64,000 bases of DNA from Pascua guehoae. Lineage: Eukaryota; Basidiomycota; Tremellomycetes; Trichosporonales; Trichosporonaceae. Where the stretch lies: assembly GCA_001600415.1 (NCBI GenBank), contig BCJX01000021.1:186001-250000 (forward strand), read 5' to 3'. The position numbers were made by a program, and so were the translations under genes. Shown piece after piece: positions 46,401 through 57,494 of the stretch. The stretch's first letter is position 1. The number at the start of each line of letters is the position of its first letter. A model generated the notes under the pieces. The model was not told the DNA's origin. It did no database searches and worked only from the letters and a program-made list of their open reading frames with translations.

Positions 46401-49400
46401 CTACATGGGCCACGCCGATAACCACACGGCATTCTTCCTGCCCCACCGCGCCGAATGGCGCTTGTACGCATGCGACTTTGGCGGGCTCCCCGGTGTACCG
46501 GGGAGGGGCGCGAGCGACCCGGGCGGGGACGAGTACAGGGCCTGGGTGGTGCGCTGTGCCTCTGTCCACGCCGCCTCGGCGGCGCGGAGGGGTTCCTGCC
46601 AGCGCCATCCCTCGTCATTGTCCGTCCACGCCCCCCATCCGCTGCCACTTGCGCTTGGGCTGCTGCTCGCGACCCCCGCCCCGGTACCAGCACCGCCCCA
46701 CGACCCCGATCCCACCCCGCCGCCGCCGCTGCCCGCACCCCCGCTCCAGCGGCGGGAACCCGAGAGGCCGACGCCGCCGACGCCGCCCGCCGCGTGGTGC
46801 CACTCGGCCCAGGCCGTCTGCCACGGTCCCTGCCAGTCGAGCGCCTGTCCGACGCCCGCGTAGTCGGGCTCCGAGACTTGCTCGGCCGATATCGAGGCTT
46901 GGGGCCCGTCGCCTTGGGGTTGAGGGCCCAGTTGCATGCCCAGCGCGTTTGTTGCCGATGCACCTTGTCCTTGGATACTTGTCCCGCCTTGAATACTTGC
47001 ACCGCCTCTTGCTCCGTCGCGGATACTTTGACCGTCTTGCCCATGCACGCGCTGCACGCCTTGCACACCTTGTCCGCCTTGTCCACCTTGCCATGCTTGC
47101 ACACCTTGCCCGCCGTACCCGCGGTCACCTTGCTCGCGTCCGTGCGGGCGTGCGCCCACGCCCGCGCCCAGTGCTTGCATCTCGGTCCACGCTTGCAACG
47201 GTTGCTCTTGTCCACCCGTCGGCCATTGCCATGCCGCGTGCGCCCTGCCATACGATGCATCAAATGACATTCACGCGCAACAAAAGAAGAAACACGCTTC
47301 CCTACCTGTACCTGCTGGGCGTGTCCGGGAGATGGCTTGCGCCGCCCAGGGGCGCCCCAGGGCCCCCAGGCGTGTCGCGGTTGGCCGCGAGGTTCTGGAC
47401 CGTCTTCTGGAGCTCGACCCACTCGCTCTCGCGCGGCGTGACCACCTTGTCCGCCACGTCGTACACGTACACCTTGCCGTCGCTGCCCCCAAGCCCCACC
47501 TTGCGCGACACGGGGGCGCGGTCCCACGCAATCTTGTTGAGCGCCCGCGAGCACACCTGCGTCGACGCGAGCGGCACCTCGACGTCGGCATTCAGGTTCC
47601 ACAGGTCAAACTTGCCCGTACCGTCGGCCGTGCCGAACAATGCCGGGTGCGTCGGGTGCCACTTGACGTCAAACACATAGTCGTCCGCCTCTTCAAAGCT
47701 GTGCAGCGGCGCAGTTGCCGCTGCGTGCGAGTGAGAGTGCGTCGCAGACGGTGTCGCCTTGGCTGCACCAGAGGCCTTGGCACGCCATAGCTTGACCGTC
47801 CAGTCGACGCTCGAGGTGAGGAAAAGGTCCGAAAAGTCGATGGACCCAGACGATGGGTGGAAGTGAATGCCAGTCACTGGTCCCGCGTGTCCGCGGTACA
47901 CGTCGTCCGGGTTCAGGCCCGCCTTTGCGCTTGCGCGGTCGTACCGGTTCGCCTGGTACACCGAGCCCTCCTCGGTTCCGATCCAGAACGATGCCGTTTC
48001 GTTTTCCGCAAAGTCGACGCACGAAATCGACACCTCGTCCGTCTTGTTGTGCGACGGCACGGTCAGGAGCAGCGCCTCCTGGGGCTGAGACAGCATGTCG
48101 GCCTGCCACGAGCACACCAGCCCGTCTGTGCTGGATGTGATCAGGTTGTTGGCATTCTGCGTCCCGACGTATTTCATCGCGTAGATCGGGTACGTGTGTC
48201 CGGATGCCGAGAGTGGTGTCTTGAGGACCGGCAAGTGCTTGGCTCGCGTGTCCCACAAAAGCACCTGGCCAGAGTACGTGCCGCCAAAGATGAGTGTGGG
48301 GTGGAAAGGTGAAAAGGTGACAGAGAGAACGTCGGACTGAGGATTAGTGCCCTGGTCAGTACGTACTTTGACTCACAGGAGAGTGGAAGACAAACTCTGG
48401 GCGCTCGAGGAGGTGCAAGTTCCACACACACACGATTCCGTCGGGGTCGTTTGGCTGAGATGGGTTGCGATTGTACGACGCAACGGCGAGTTCGGGGAAC
48501 TGCATGGGTTAGCGTATGGTGGGGGATGCCACCCACTTTCGGAGACCAGTCAAGGTCTGTCACAGAGCGTCCGTTGGTCCAGCGTTCGTCTGAGAATGCG
48601 CAAAAGAGCTTGAGCTTTTGTCCTTCGTTCTCGTCGCTGTCACATCAGCAGCGCTTTCCCAACCGCACGCACTAGGTGGTGTCCACGCCAATGGTGTAGT
48701 CCTTGATATAGTCGTAACCGTCCGACAGGGCACGCTGCACAATACGCGAAGAGCCCTCGAGGAAGGCTGAAAAGTCTGGAGCGGCAAAGATCGCTTGCCG
48801 TTGCTCGTCCGGCAGGTCTACGGGTGTGAGCATGCCGTTCAACGACAGGTGAACCCACGCTGCAGCTGGAGATTGTCCGTCTTCTCCTTGAGCTCCTTGA
48901 GCTCTTTTTCGATCGACTTGCGCTCGTCGTCGAGCTCTGCGAGGATCCGTGTCCGCATCTCGTCCTCGGTCTCACGCCCAGAGCCGCCGTCACGTCGCCG
49001 CCGGTTGCTAAAGTCTTCCTCGGACTCTGGATCTGATGACCCCACGCCAGTCGACACCATGGTCGTCTGCACAGACTTCGAGTACGTCTCGGGCTTGACC
49101 ACCTTGGAGCGTCAGTATCCACCAGGGTGTCTATTCGTACAACATACCTTGGACGGCATGTCCCACATTTCAGTGTACGTGTCGACATACTCGACCTTGA
49201 CCTCTGGTGGAGCTTCGCTTGGCCCAGCCGCGCTGCTGGTTCGCTTTAGCAAGCTAAACAAATGAGAATACACAAATGAACGCACTCGACACCTAATCCC
49301 CCAGGCGACAGGACGCCGCGTGCCAAGCTACCCTCATTGCTGAGACGCGATGCACGACCCCCGGGTGTGCCCGGAACCGACTGTGGTAAAGGTGGTGTGG

Positions 49401-49850
49401 CGGCACCGGTCTGGCTGGCACTTGCGCTAACAAACGATGACGCCCCGCGAGATGGGACAGAGTATGGCGATGCCGGGCGCGCAGGCGAGAGAAGGCTGTC
49501 GACGAGGTCGTTGACGTCCTTGCGCGATGACACGAGCGGTTGGGGCTGGGAGTCAGCACCTCTATGTCGTGGTGCGCAGGCAGGCAGGCAAGGCAATCAA
49601 AGTGTAATAGAGTAGGAGGTAATACCCGGTACTGTGAGGACCATTGGGTCACTTTTTACACACATGTCCAGTTGCATCCCACGGCGACCCCACCAGGTCG
49701 CCACCATCGTTTCATACGTACCTCGGATGAAGAGCCCTTGTCCGCCTGTGCGGCCTGTGTGAGGAGGCGCTGTCGCTCCTCGCGCGCACGACGGAGCTCT
49801 GCGAGCTTTGCGCGCTTCTCGTCGATTTCCTGTCTGCGTCGTTCGGCCAT
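46401..49850 (-). CDS. Cytoplasmic dynein intermediate chain with C-terminal extension
   Basis: Exons: 49850-49722, 49545-49291, 49243-49148, 49102-48859, 48817-48673, 48636-48537, 48499-48377, then 48336 to about 47305. The N-terminal helix is AERRRQEIDEKRAKLAELRR; later come ETYSKSVQTTM, a charged coiled coil, and WD40 repeats with HPTLIFGGTYSGQVLLWDTR, YPIYAMKYVGTQNANNLITS, FLTSSVDWTVKLWRAK, VFDVKWHPTHPALFGTADGT and DGKVYVYDVADK. The conserved part ends WVELQKTVQNLAANR; a stop follows at 47302. A splice of GTACAG or GTAGGG to CAG at about 47240 would skip it and add a 270-residue Gly/Gln/Trp-rich tail, open to 46401. The chain links the dynein motor to dynactin. The exon 2/3 border is approximate. 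Confidence 0.8.
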
Positions 49851-50220
49851 GAGAGTGGGGTGGGTGGGTAGTAGTTGAATAGAGACTGCAATGGGCAACG
49901 ACTTGTTGCCGTCGTCGTTTGATTGTGACGTGTTGCGAAACGCGTCCATGCGCCCAACCCCGCAACACTCAGGCACCATCCCACCATTCGACTTCAGGGA
50001 AAAGCCACGTGTTTCACCACGTGCACAGGTGGAGGTCTATTTGGCATTACAAACAACCTAATACAAAATTGCCTCTGGGTTTATTAAAGGTTTGGTAATG
50101 GAGCCACCCTCCACCTCAAGATTTCGAGCCAGCCCTGGCTGGCTTCCAAGGTTTGTTGGTGTTGACTGGCCGTGTTGCCATTCTACACCCTCACCCTCAT
50201 CCACACTCCTCATCGATACC
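49851..50220. promoter_or_regulatory. Shared divergent promoter, dynein chain / LYR protein
   Basis: 370 bp between opposed start codons. It contains the inverted CCACGTG-type pair CCACGTGTTTCACCACGTG at about 50006-50024. Confidence 0.5.
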
Positions 50221-51422
50221 ATGGCGGGCCTTTCCCCGCGCGCGACATATCGCACCTACCTTCAGCACCTGCGCTATGTCCCAGACCCACACGTGTGGTC
50301 TGTCGTCGTGCCAACGTTCCGCCACTTGTTGCGTGAGGCAAACCGCCCTCTTCCTGAAGGTGGCGAGAGCTCTGCGGCAGCGGCAGCACGTCAGCGTGCC
50401 GAGCTGCAGCGCGACAGGAGTACAAAGAAGCTCCATGAGGTGAGTCTTCTCATATTACTAAGACGTGGTTCGCCTACATACTCCGGGTTGCTAACGGCAG
50501 CGACTGAATGAGCTGCGAGCGGCAGTGGCGTGCCACCCGCACGCATTTGTGCGCCTCCTCCGCACAGCATATGGACAGCGTGGACGTGCAAAGTGGAACA
50601 TTGTCAAGGTGTGTGATTCAAGTATTTGTTTGACTGAGATACACGGGGGGGGGGGGATTACGCTGACTCCAGAACCTCACACTGAGCGTGCCCGTCGAGA
50701 ACGAACGGTGGGCAAAGCACGTCTTGGAAGGTAACCCCAATCCCGAGACACGCTTCCCGCCTGCGCTGGGCCAGCCGCTCCCTCTTCCTCTGGTGCCCCT
50801 GTCCAAGAGCGCACCGGTGATCGAACGTCTCCCCCGGGCGCGCACTACAGTACCGCCGTCGACGCTGCGGCGCGAGCAGCACCTAGAGTGGGCGTGGCCG
50901 TGGACACACTTGCGTGCAGTGCCTTTTGTCGTGGGTACCACCAGCAAGTGGCGGACAGGCTGGGAGGACCGCGGAGTGCTTGAGTCCCTCCTTATCCTGT
51001 CCGGCATGGATCGCCCGTCGCCTATACCTCCCCCGCCCCGGCGTTCTGGCATCCAGCCCCTGCCACCAAACGACCCCATTGTGCCGACATTCTACAACCT
51101 GCCAACCTCGCTCCAGCGCGTGTTCCCAAAGACACCACGCTTCGGACAGCCCCCAGACCCCTACCCCCGACCGAGGATGAGCCACACGCGCAAGAATCCC
51201 AAGACGTGGAAACCGCCACGGCCACTCACGCCCCAACTCATCCGCCACATCTATATCCGCTTCTGGGACAAGCTCGTCTGGGTCCGCCAAACGCGCGCGG
51301 GCACCTGGGAAAAGTGCAGCTTTGATGAGTTTTACCGCAGTATCGGCGGGCAGACGTCGTCCAAGCCGTGGTCTGTCGCGCGTCCCGACGAGCTCGAGTG
51401 GATTAAGGAGGCTAGAGAGTAG
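50221..51422 (+). CDS. LYR-motif protein, probably mitochondrial (Cup1/LYRM2-like)
   Basis: Three exons: 50221-50439, 50501-50608 and 50673-51422, 358 residues. The N-terminal 100 residues form a LYR-like helical bundle: SPRATYRTYLQHLRYVPDPH, then TFRHLLREANRPL and LNELRAAVACHPHAFVRLLR. The rest is Pro/Trp-rich, with WAWPWTHLRAVPFVVGTTSK, NPKTWKPPRPLTPQLIRHIY and WEKCSFDEFYRS. Proteins of this plan in fungi are called LYRM2-like or Cup1-like and are thought to be mitochondrial; the exact role is unknown. The frame is open upstream to an ATG at 50092, but MAGLSPRATYRTY is preferred from the family start. Confidence 0.6.
50645..50656. repeat. 12-nt poly-G tract
   Basis: G run in intron 2 of the LYR-protein gene, about 36 nt after the donor, coding strand. 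Confidence 0.85.
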
Positions 51423-51889
51423 AGAGTAGAGGGATGGCCGATGGCGGAGTGTTGTTGGGCCGTTCCTGGCGTGTTGGCCTGGGTAGTCTCGTAGTATTTA
51501 CAGCATTTGATCCATCATTCAGTCTTGGCAGAACGAGGCCGAGGCCAGTGGCCGAGGGTGGTGTTGCGCGCTGCGGGATCGCCGGACATGCAACTCTGCA
51601 GCATTGCGAAGCACGTGGAGTCGGGGTTCGGCGACGCGGCGATGACTGCTAGCTGGATGTACATGAATGGTGGTTTGTCATGGCATGACGCAATAAAGCC
51701 GAAGCTCCGAACCTGAATGCCAACCAACGCGCCAAAGTGGGCCACAGCCCAATATAACAGCCGGTGACGTCTCATCCAATCCTGGGTGTATAAACTGCCC
51801 CTGGATCCCTCCTCCCACCACCACCACCATCAATCCACTCCTCACACTTGTACACTTTCCCACTTGACACACCCTCTCAAACAAACAAA
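51423..51889. other. Intergenic, promoter of Mn-SOD gene
   Basis: No gene seen. A TATA-like GTATAAACTG at about 51787 lies 100 bases before the start codon, followed by a CACCACCACC and CT-rich leader. Confidence 0.55.
51787..51795 (+). promoter_or_regulatory. TATA-like element of Mn-SOD gene
   Basis: GTATAAACT about 100 bases upstream of the ATG at 51890, a plausible TATA position if transcription starts about 30-40 bases further on. Confidence 0.4.
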
Positions 51890-53509
51890 ATGGTCGCCCT
51901 CGCCCGTGCTCTTCCCCGTGCTGCCCTCCCTGCCCGCCGCGCCTTTGTCGTCGCCGCGCGCAGCAAGCACACGCTCCCCGACCTTCCGTACGCTTATGAC
52001 GTGAGCACAGAACCTGCCTGAGAACCAACATCGGAGAGCTGACATGGCTTCTTCTGCACTTGCTCCTCTATTCTATTTCTTCGTTCCAATGCTTGTCAAT
52101 CGCACTTTGTCTTCATACTCGCTCGTGTCAACCGTCTGCCTCTTGGATCCCCTGCACTCCCCACCATTGCTTCGTACTGGCTGCGCAAACTCGTCCTTCA
52201 ATTCCCCCTTCGCCTCTCTTCCAATGTGCTCTGCGCCTACCCATCACTCTCTCCGATCGACCATGCTCATTCACCAATCCCTACTATTCTTCTTGTCTAT
52301 CCCCGCACCCTGCCTTGCCACACCAGGCTCTCGAGCCCTCGATCTCGAAGCAGATCATGACGCTCCACCACGACAAGCACCACGCCGCGTACGTCGCCGG
52401 CCTGAACGCGGCCGAGGAGAAGCTCGCCGGCCTCCAGGCCAGCCAGGATGTCAAGGGCCAGATTTCGCTCCAGGCTGCGCTCAAGTTCAACGGCGGTGGC
52501 CACATGTGAGTTGGGTATGATGTGGTTGTGTTGTTCGAGGCTGGCGGTGGTCGTCCCGGACATCCTGCCGAGTCAGCTCCAGACCGATGCAGCCACAGCT
52601 GCTAGACTGCAAGGTCCCAGCAGCCGTGGATTTCCAGACACGCCCACGCACAATTCTACGCCGTTTGACGCACATGCTGACCCTACAGTAACCACTCGGT
52701 TCGTCGCCTGTCGTGGTCTCACCCACACACCCTTGCACCCGTGCTAACCGTCAGCTCTTCTGGAAGAACCTCGCCCCCACCGGCTCGGACGCGGCCAAGG
52801 AGCCTACTTCTGGCAAGCTCGTCGAGCAGATCAAGAAGGACTTTGGCTCTATCGAGAACCTCAAGAACGAGCTCAACACCAAGACGGCTGCCATCCAGGG
52901 TTCGGGCTGGGGCTGGCTCGTGAGTTTGGTCTCCTGGGCGTCTTCCAGGCCGAGCGATGTGGATTTGGTCGTCTCTCTGGAGAATCGATGCGAGAGATGG
53001 CCCGTTCTGTGACGTCCACACAGTTCTCCAGCTATACTGCACTTGGCCGCCATGTTCCGCGCGTCAGTACTAACACCCAGGGCTACAACCCGCAGTCCAA
53101 GGTCCTCGAGATCGTCACCACGGCCAACCAGGACCCTCTTCTCAGTGAGCCAGCCTCACGCTGCACCCGCGTATTTCAATGCTGACCCCAGCCCACGTCC
53201 CCATCATCGGTGTTGACATCTGGGAGCACGCCTTTTACCTCGACTACCAGAACGTGAGTACCAGTATGAAGACTGTGGTTGAGCTCAGCTGACATGTGCA
53301 GGTCAAGGCGGACGTGAGTACTTGGACGCGGTGGACGTGCCCGGGTGGGCAGGCACCCCCACCCACAGGACGGGGCAGGGAACAAGCGACTCGCGCGCCC
53401 CAGCTCCATTACAACCCTCTAATACACCGCTAACCCGCAGTACCTCAAGAACATCTGGGCGGTCATCAACTGGGAGGAGGCCGAGAAGCGTCTCGCTGCC
53501 GCGCTCTGA
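51890..53509 (+). CDS. SOD2: Mitochondrial manganese superoxide dismutase
   Basis: Eight exons: 51890-52000, 52327-52505, 52689-52698, 52755-52919, 53081-53144, 53192-53253, 53302-53313 and 53441-53509; 223 residues in one frame. The first 25 residues are a basic mitochondrial presequence ([20 protein letters not shown]). The mature part starts [20 protein letters not shown]. Metal ligands of Mn/Fe SODs are present: His51 in LHHDKHH, His99 in NHSLFW, Asp185 and His189 in [22 protein letters not shown] is also conserved. The enzyme dismutates superoxide in the matrix. Two exons are tiny: 10 nt (encoding I/NHS, with the His99 ligand) and 12 nt (VKAD). Intron 1 is 326 nt and pyrimidine-rich. Confidence 0.95.
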
Positions 53510-54085
53510 GCACGGTCGATCTTGCCGAGCCTGTAGGCTGTCTGTAGTAAAAGTGGATGAATGAAGTGTCAGTGGACGATGCGGGTGCTATACACTGAAA
53601 GCCGTGGTGCTCCAGACCTGTAATCATCCAGTCGTTCGTCCCATGTGCGTCTTGACATGGAGGAGGCTTGAGAAACTGCACATGAGTGATGCTTGGATGG
53701 CTGTTGAGGGCAATGGAGTCGCCACTCGCGATTTAACGGAAGCAAAAACGGTCGCCACCCAACTTCATCAAAATGAAACCCACACAGCACCGACTGGTCA
53801 ATCCATCCATTTCCCAACCTCTTGCCAGCGTCTCCAGGCCGACTTGTCGCGCATACACCGGTCCTCCTCCAATCGCGCGCATCCTAGACACCCAGACACT
53901 CATTCGCGTCACCCACTGCATTGCCTCGCCTCATCGTCTCGCCTCGTCTCGCCTCGTCTCGCCTCGTCATTGCCTCATCACCTCGCCTCGCCCTCTCACC
54001 GTCTCATTCTCTCCCGCCCGTTCCGTCCAACTCGCATCCTCGCCCCATCTTCCTTGTCGCATAACACCCCGCCCAATCTTCCACC
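53510..54085. other. Intergenic, promoter and leader of DIB1
   Basis: No gene seen. A GCCTCGTCTC decamer is repeated three times near 53930-53968. Confidence 0.55.
53930..53990. repeat. GCCTCGTCTC decamer repeat
   Basis: Three to five copies of a 10-nt unit in the region just upstream of DIB1, partly decayed towards the 3' side. Confidence 0.75.
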
Positions 54086-54987
54086 ATGTCGTACTTTATG
54101 ACCCAGTAAGTCTACGCTACCCCACCCAGACCCTTGAGTAGCGCTGACGGCAGCTTGCACTCGGGCTGGCACGTTGACCAGGTACGTCGCGTTCGCGGAT
54201 GGAGGGCAGGGAGGATGGAGAAGGCTATGGCTACGGGCAGGAAGGGGGTTGGGCAGCTGGTGGAGGTTGGAGTTGGGTTGGGGAGTGGCGTGTTTGGAGG
54301 TTTGGAGGTCGGGGGGTTGCCGCCTGCGCGAGGTGCGCCTGTGCGTTCTTTCGCCGGCGAGCATGTTGGGGCGGAACTCGTTTGCGTCTGGAGATTTTGC
54401 CCTCCATTGCGACCTTGCCTCTCCGCGTCCCGACCGTGTTCTTCCATCGCCCTTACCTCTCTCTTAGCACAGGAAACCTCTCCCCTCGCCCCTCATACAG
54501 TCTGCAACGGTTCACACCACGCCGCTCCTTCCAGTCCCAACCCCCTCCCCTCACCCGCCCCAACACACACATACCACACAACCACCCGGACCAACTAACA
54601 CCCCAGTCCATTCTCGTCGAAGAGGACCGCGTCGTGTGCATCCGCTTTGGCCACGACCACGACTCGGAGTGCATGGCCATGGACGAGACGCTGTACGGCG
54701 TGTCCGAAAAGGTGTCGAATTTTGCAATCATCTACCTCGTCGACATTACAGAGGTGCCAGACTTTAACAAAATGTACGAACTGTACGACCCGTGCACGCT
54801 CATGTTCTTTTACCGCAACAAGCACATCATGATCGATCTCGGCACTGGTAACAACAACAAGATCAACTGGGCCATTACCGACAAGCAGGAGATGATTGAC
54901 ATTATCGAGACCGTCTACCGCGGCGCGTCAAAGGGACGAGGTTTGGTCGTCGCCCCCCGCGACTACTCGACGAGGCACAAGTACTAG
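54086..54987 (+). CDS. DIB1: U5 snRNP thioredoxin-like protein Dib1/Dim1
   Basis: Three exons: 54086-54105, 54154-54181 and 54607-54987, exactly 142 residues as in this highly conserved family. Motifs are MSYFMTHLHSGWHVDQ, DRVVCIRFGHDHDSECMAMD, FAIIYLVDITEVPDFNKMYE, LYDPCTLMFFYRNKHIMIDL, GNNNKINWAITDKQEMIDII and APRDYSTRHKY. It is a TXNL4A-type component of the U4/U6.U5 tri-snRNP, needed for pre-mRNA splicing in the nucleus. The first two exons are only 20 and 28 nt, while intron 2 is 425 nt. Confidence 0.96.
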
Positions 54988-55180
54988 TCGGTGGTTCCGC
55001 GGGCGTGTATACAGTAGACATGCATATTGTAGTGGTAGATGCTGGCGGAGGAGAAGGGTAATGGCACCGGCTTGGCGCATCCACGGGATGCTCAGAGGAG
55101 AAAAGAAGGGCAGCGGGCAGGCGACTGTGGCCTCTTGTCGATGCGACGCTACATGCCCGTGTCGCTTCCATCCTCGAGAT

Positions 55181-56875
55181 CTATTGAGCACAGCCGGGGC
55201 ACGTATGCAGGGTATCGTGTACGCTGGTGGGTCAGGACAAACACGTACCAGCAAACCCACTAAATATCGCATTCCATGCAAAAGTCATTGTGGCACTTTG
55301 CACACCGATATCGCCCGATGGGACTCAGTCCCTCCTCGGTCTGCGCGGCGTCTGGCAAGCTCGCGAGGGTGGGGAACGGCGTGTCACAGCCAAAGCACGT
55401 CGGCTCGAGCTCGGCCTGGGTGTGGCCACTGCGCGGTCTGGGGTGAGCTCGAGTGGCGTGGGCAATGTGCTCCGAGCAGATACTCACAGTGTGGCATAAG
55501 TTGCGACGGGGAACAAGAGCCAGAAACTGAGAGTTCAGCACATAAAAAGGACAGTTGAGCTCACCTGCGCGCGAGATGGGGGCTGCTAACGACCATGAGG
55601 CCGCACACTTCGCAATCAGTGGGGACGTCGCAGAGTTTGGAGCCACACCGCGGACACATGTAGCCGCCACGCTTGAGGATGCCGTGACACGCGCAGAAGC
55701 TCTCGCCGGCCGCCGGGAGGCGCGTGGGGAAGCCCATGACCATGAGATCTCCCGCGGGTGGCGGGCGGGCCCTCTCCCCCGGCGCACTCCGTCCACCACG
55801 GGCAAGCGCGTCGCGCACGCTGATCGTGGCGGCCGAGATGGTCTGCGCCGGCGGCGGGATCGTCTCCCACAACAGGTCGCGGTAGTGGTCCTCGTCAATG
55901 GCGACGCCGAAGCGGCCCCCAGTGCGTTCTGCAATCTGCTTGCAGATTTTGATCTCGGCGCTCAGGCTGATAATTGTCGTGCGCACGCGCGCGCCCACGA
56001 GGTCGTCGAGCACACCGTGGATCGTCAGCACGCCGTCTGGGTCGTTGGTCGAGATGGCGCTGAAGATGACGAGAATCTCCAGACTCGACGTCGACGGAAG
56101 GTGCGACATGGCCCCGCGCGCCATCACCAGTCCGTTCTGCAGTGACGGCTCCCCCGACGGCTCCAGGGCGCGCTTGTCCGCCAACGCGGCGATGATCTCT
56201 TGCGGGTTGCCTGGAGTCAGATACCGCCGAGCTGGACATCTGCCGCGGACATGGACCCACCACACATGGGCACGAGCGTCTCGGCCAGCCGGTTCCGCAA
56301 GAGGATGACGCCGACCTGTCCCAAGGGGTTCTGGTCAAACCACTCCACCACAAACGAGCGCAGGTATTGTAATGTCAGTTCGAACCGGCTCGGGCGAAAG
56401 TCCTTGTCCCGCATCGAGTCGGACAGGTCCACCACGACGAACATGTGTCGAACGAGCGAGCGTCGCAGGGGTGCTTCAGACTGGAGAGCTCTGGGAGTAA
56501 GCACTAGCCCAAGGATAGAACGTCCATCTCGCCGCAACAGCAAGCGTCGTTGGGACCGGGAACCTTCCTCGAAGCCTCGCTTCCAAGTCTTTCCCTTTGG
56601 CGAGCTCTAACAAACCACCCTCGCCCGCTCGCCCACACTCGTACTCACCGTTTCCGCCTCCCACGAGCCAGCAAGCTCTCAACCGCCGACTGCAGTCCAC
56701 CCGCCTCGTCCTCCTGCACCACGTCCCAGGAACGCTTGTACGTCGCCTCCCAGGCATTGACCTCGTTCTTCTTGCTCTTCTTCTTCTTGCCCTTGCGCGA
56801 CGGTCCGGGGCGGTCCAGGTCGTCATCCGAGTCCAAGTCGGAGTGCGCTGGGTCGTACGGTTCGTCTGCGGGCAT
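55181..56875 (-). CDS. SSL1: TFIIH core subunit Ssl1/p44
   Basis: Six exons: 56875-56649, 56490-56261, 56210-55565, 55526-55488, 55437-55261 and 55223-55181, 453 residues. After an acidic/basic start comes AWEATYKRSWDVVQEDEAGG, then the vWA-like domain RHMFVVVDLSDSMRDKDFRP, VEWFDQNPLGQVGVILLRN, SGEPSLQNGLVMARGAMSHL and RFGVAIDEDHYRDLLWE. Zinc-binding pairs follow: CACHG, GGYMCPRCGSKLCDVPTDCE, then CFGC and RYRCAKCHNDFCMECDIYVH, with HTCPGC at the end. Ssl1 activates the XPD/Rad3 helicase in transcription and nucleotide excision repair. An apparent 14-nt intron was resolved as a normal 50-nt one (56211-56260). It is one of two TFIIH genes in this window. Confidence 0.94.
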
Positions 56876-57494
56876 GGTTCCGAGGGTTGAGAGGGGAGAG
56901 ATCGACCAGAGGAGCGAGGAAGGAAGCGATGGTTGACAAAAGACGGCGAGTTGGAAAAAGATGGGTTGGGTTGCGCAAGACGGTTGTTATCGATGAGGTC
57001 ACGGGGGTGAGGTGTACACTTGAAATTTGGTTCCGTGTGTGGCACAAGGTTCAACACCCTGGACGCGCCTTGCCGATGCACGCCACCCACCCATGTGGCC
57101 ATGTGGTGTGTGCATAAAGAGTGCGCGCAGTGCAGCAGTGCAAGCACATGTACGTACCGTAGTGTAGACTAGGGAAGAGGGTAAACAGATTATAAGCTTG
57201 TTCACGTGTGAGTGACCATGAGCAATGAGTGTTGACTGAACATTACAGTGGAGGGGGCTACTTGTGTGTGCCACATTGAGATTGATTCCACCCTCTCTGT
57301 TCAAGTGTGCTCGACGGGGCGCACCCACGCATTCTATTCACTCGTTTGCATTGTCACAATCTACACTTTCATCCTTCCTCATATCTCTCTCTCGCTCTCA
57401 ACCCAATCCCAAGCATCTCCTCACTCCGCCCCACACCGCAGCCCCCTCGCCCCCGGCTCGTCACAGCCACGAGTCTCTCGTCTCCACGAACACC
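56876..57494. other. Intergenic, divergent SSL1 and family B copy 1
   Basis: 619 bp between opposed starts. The family B side has a CT-rich leader. No gene seen. Confidence 0.5.

Noticed and set aside
46478..47680. 400-codon plus-strand frame opposite the dynein chain gene
   Set aside because: It lies antisense to well-supported WD40 coding sequence and the Gly-rich frame; its length follows from GC-rich codons on the other strand.
56211..56224. 14-nt intron in SSL1 suggested by first reading
   Set aside because: Too short to splice; a 50-nt intron starting at GTGGGT (56260) gives the conserved MCGNPQEII junction.
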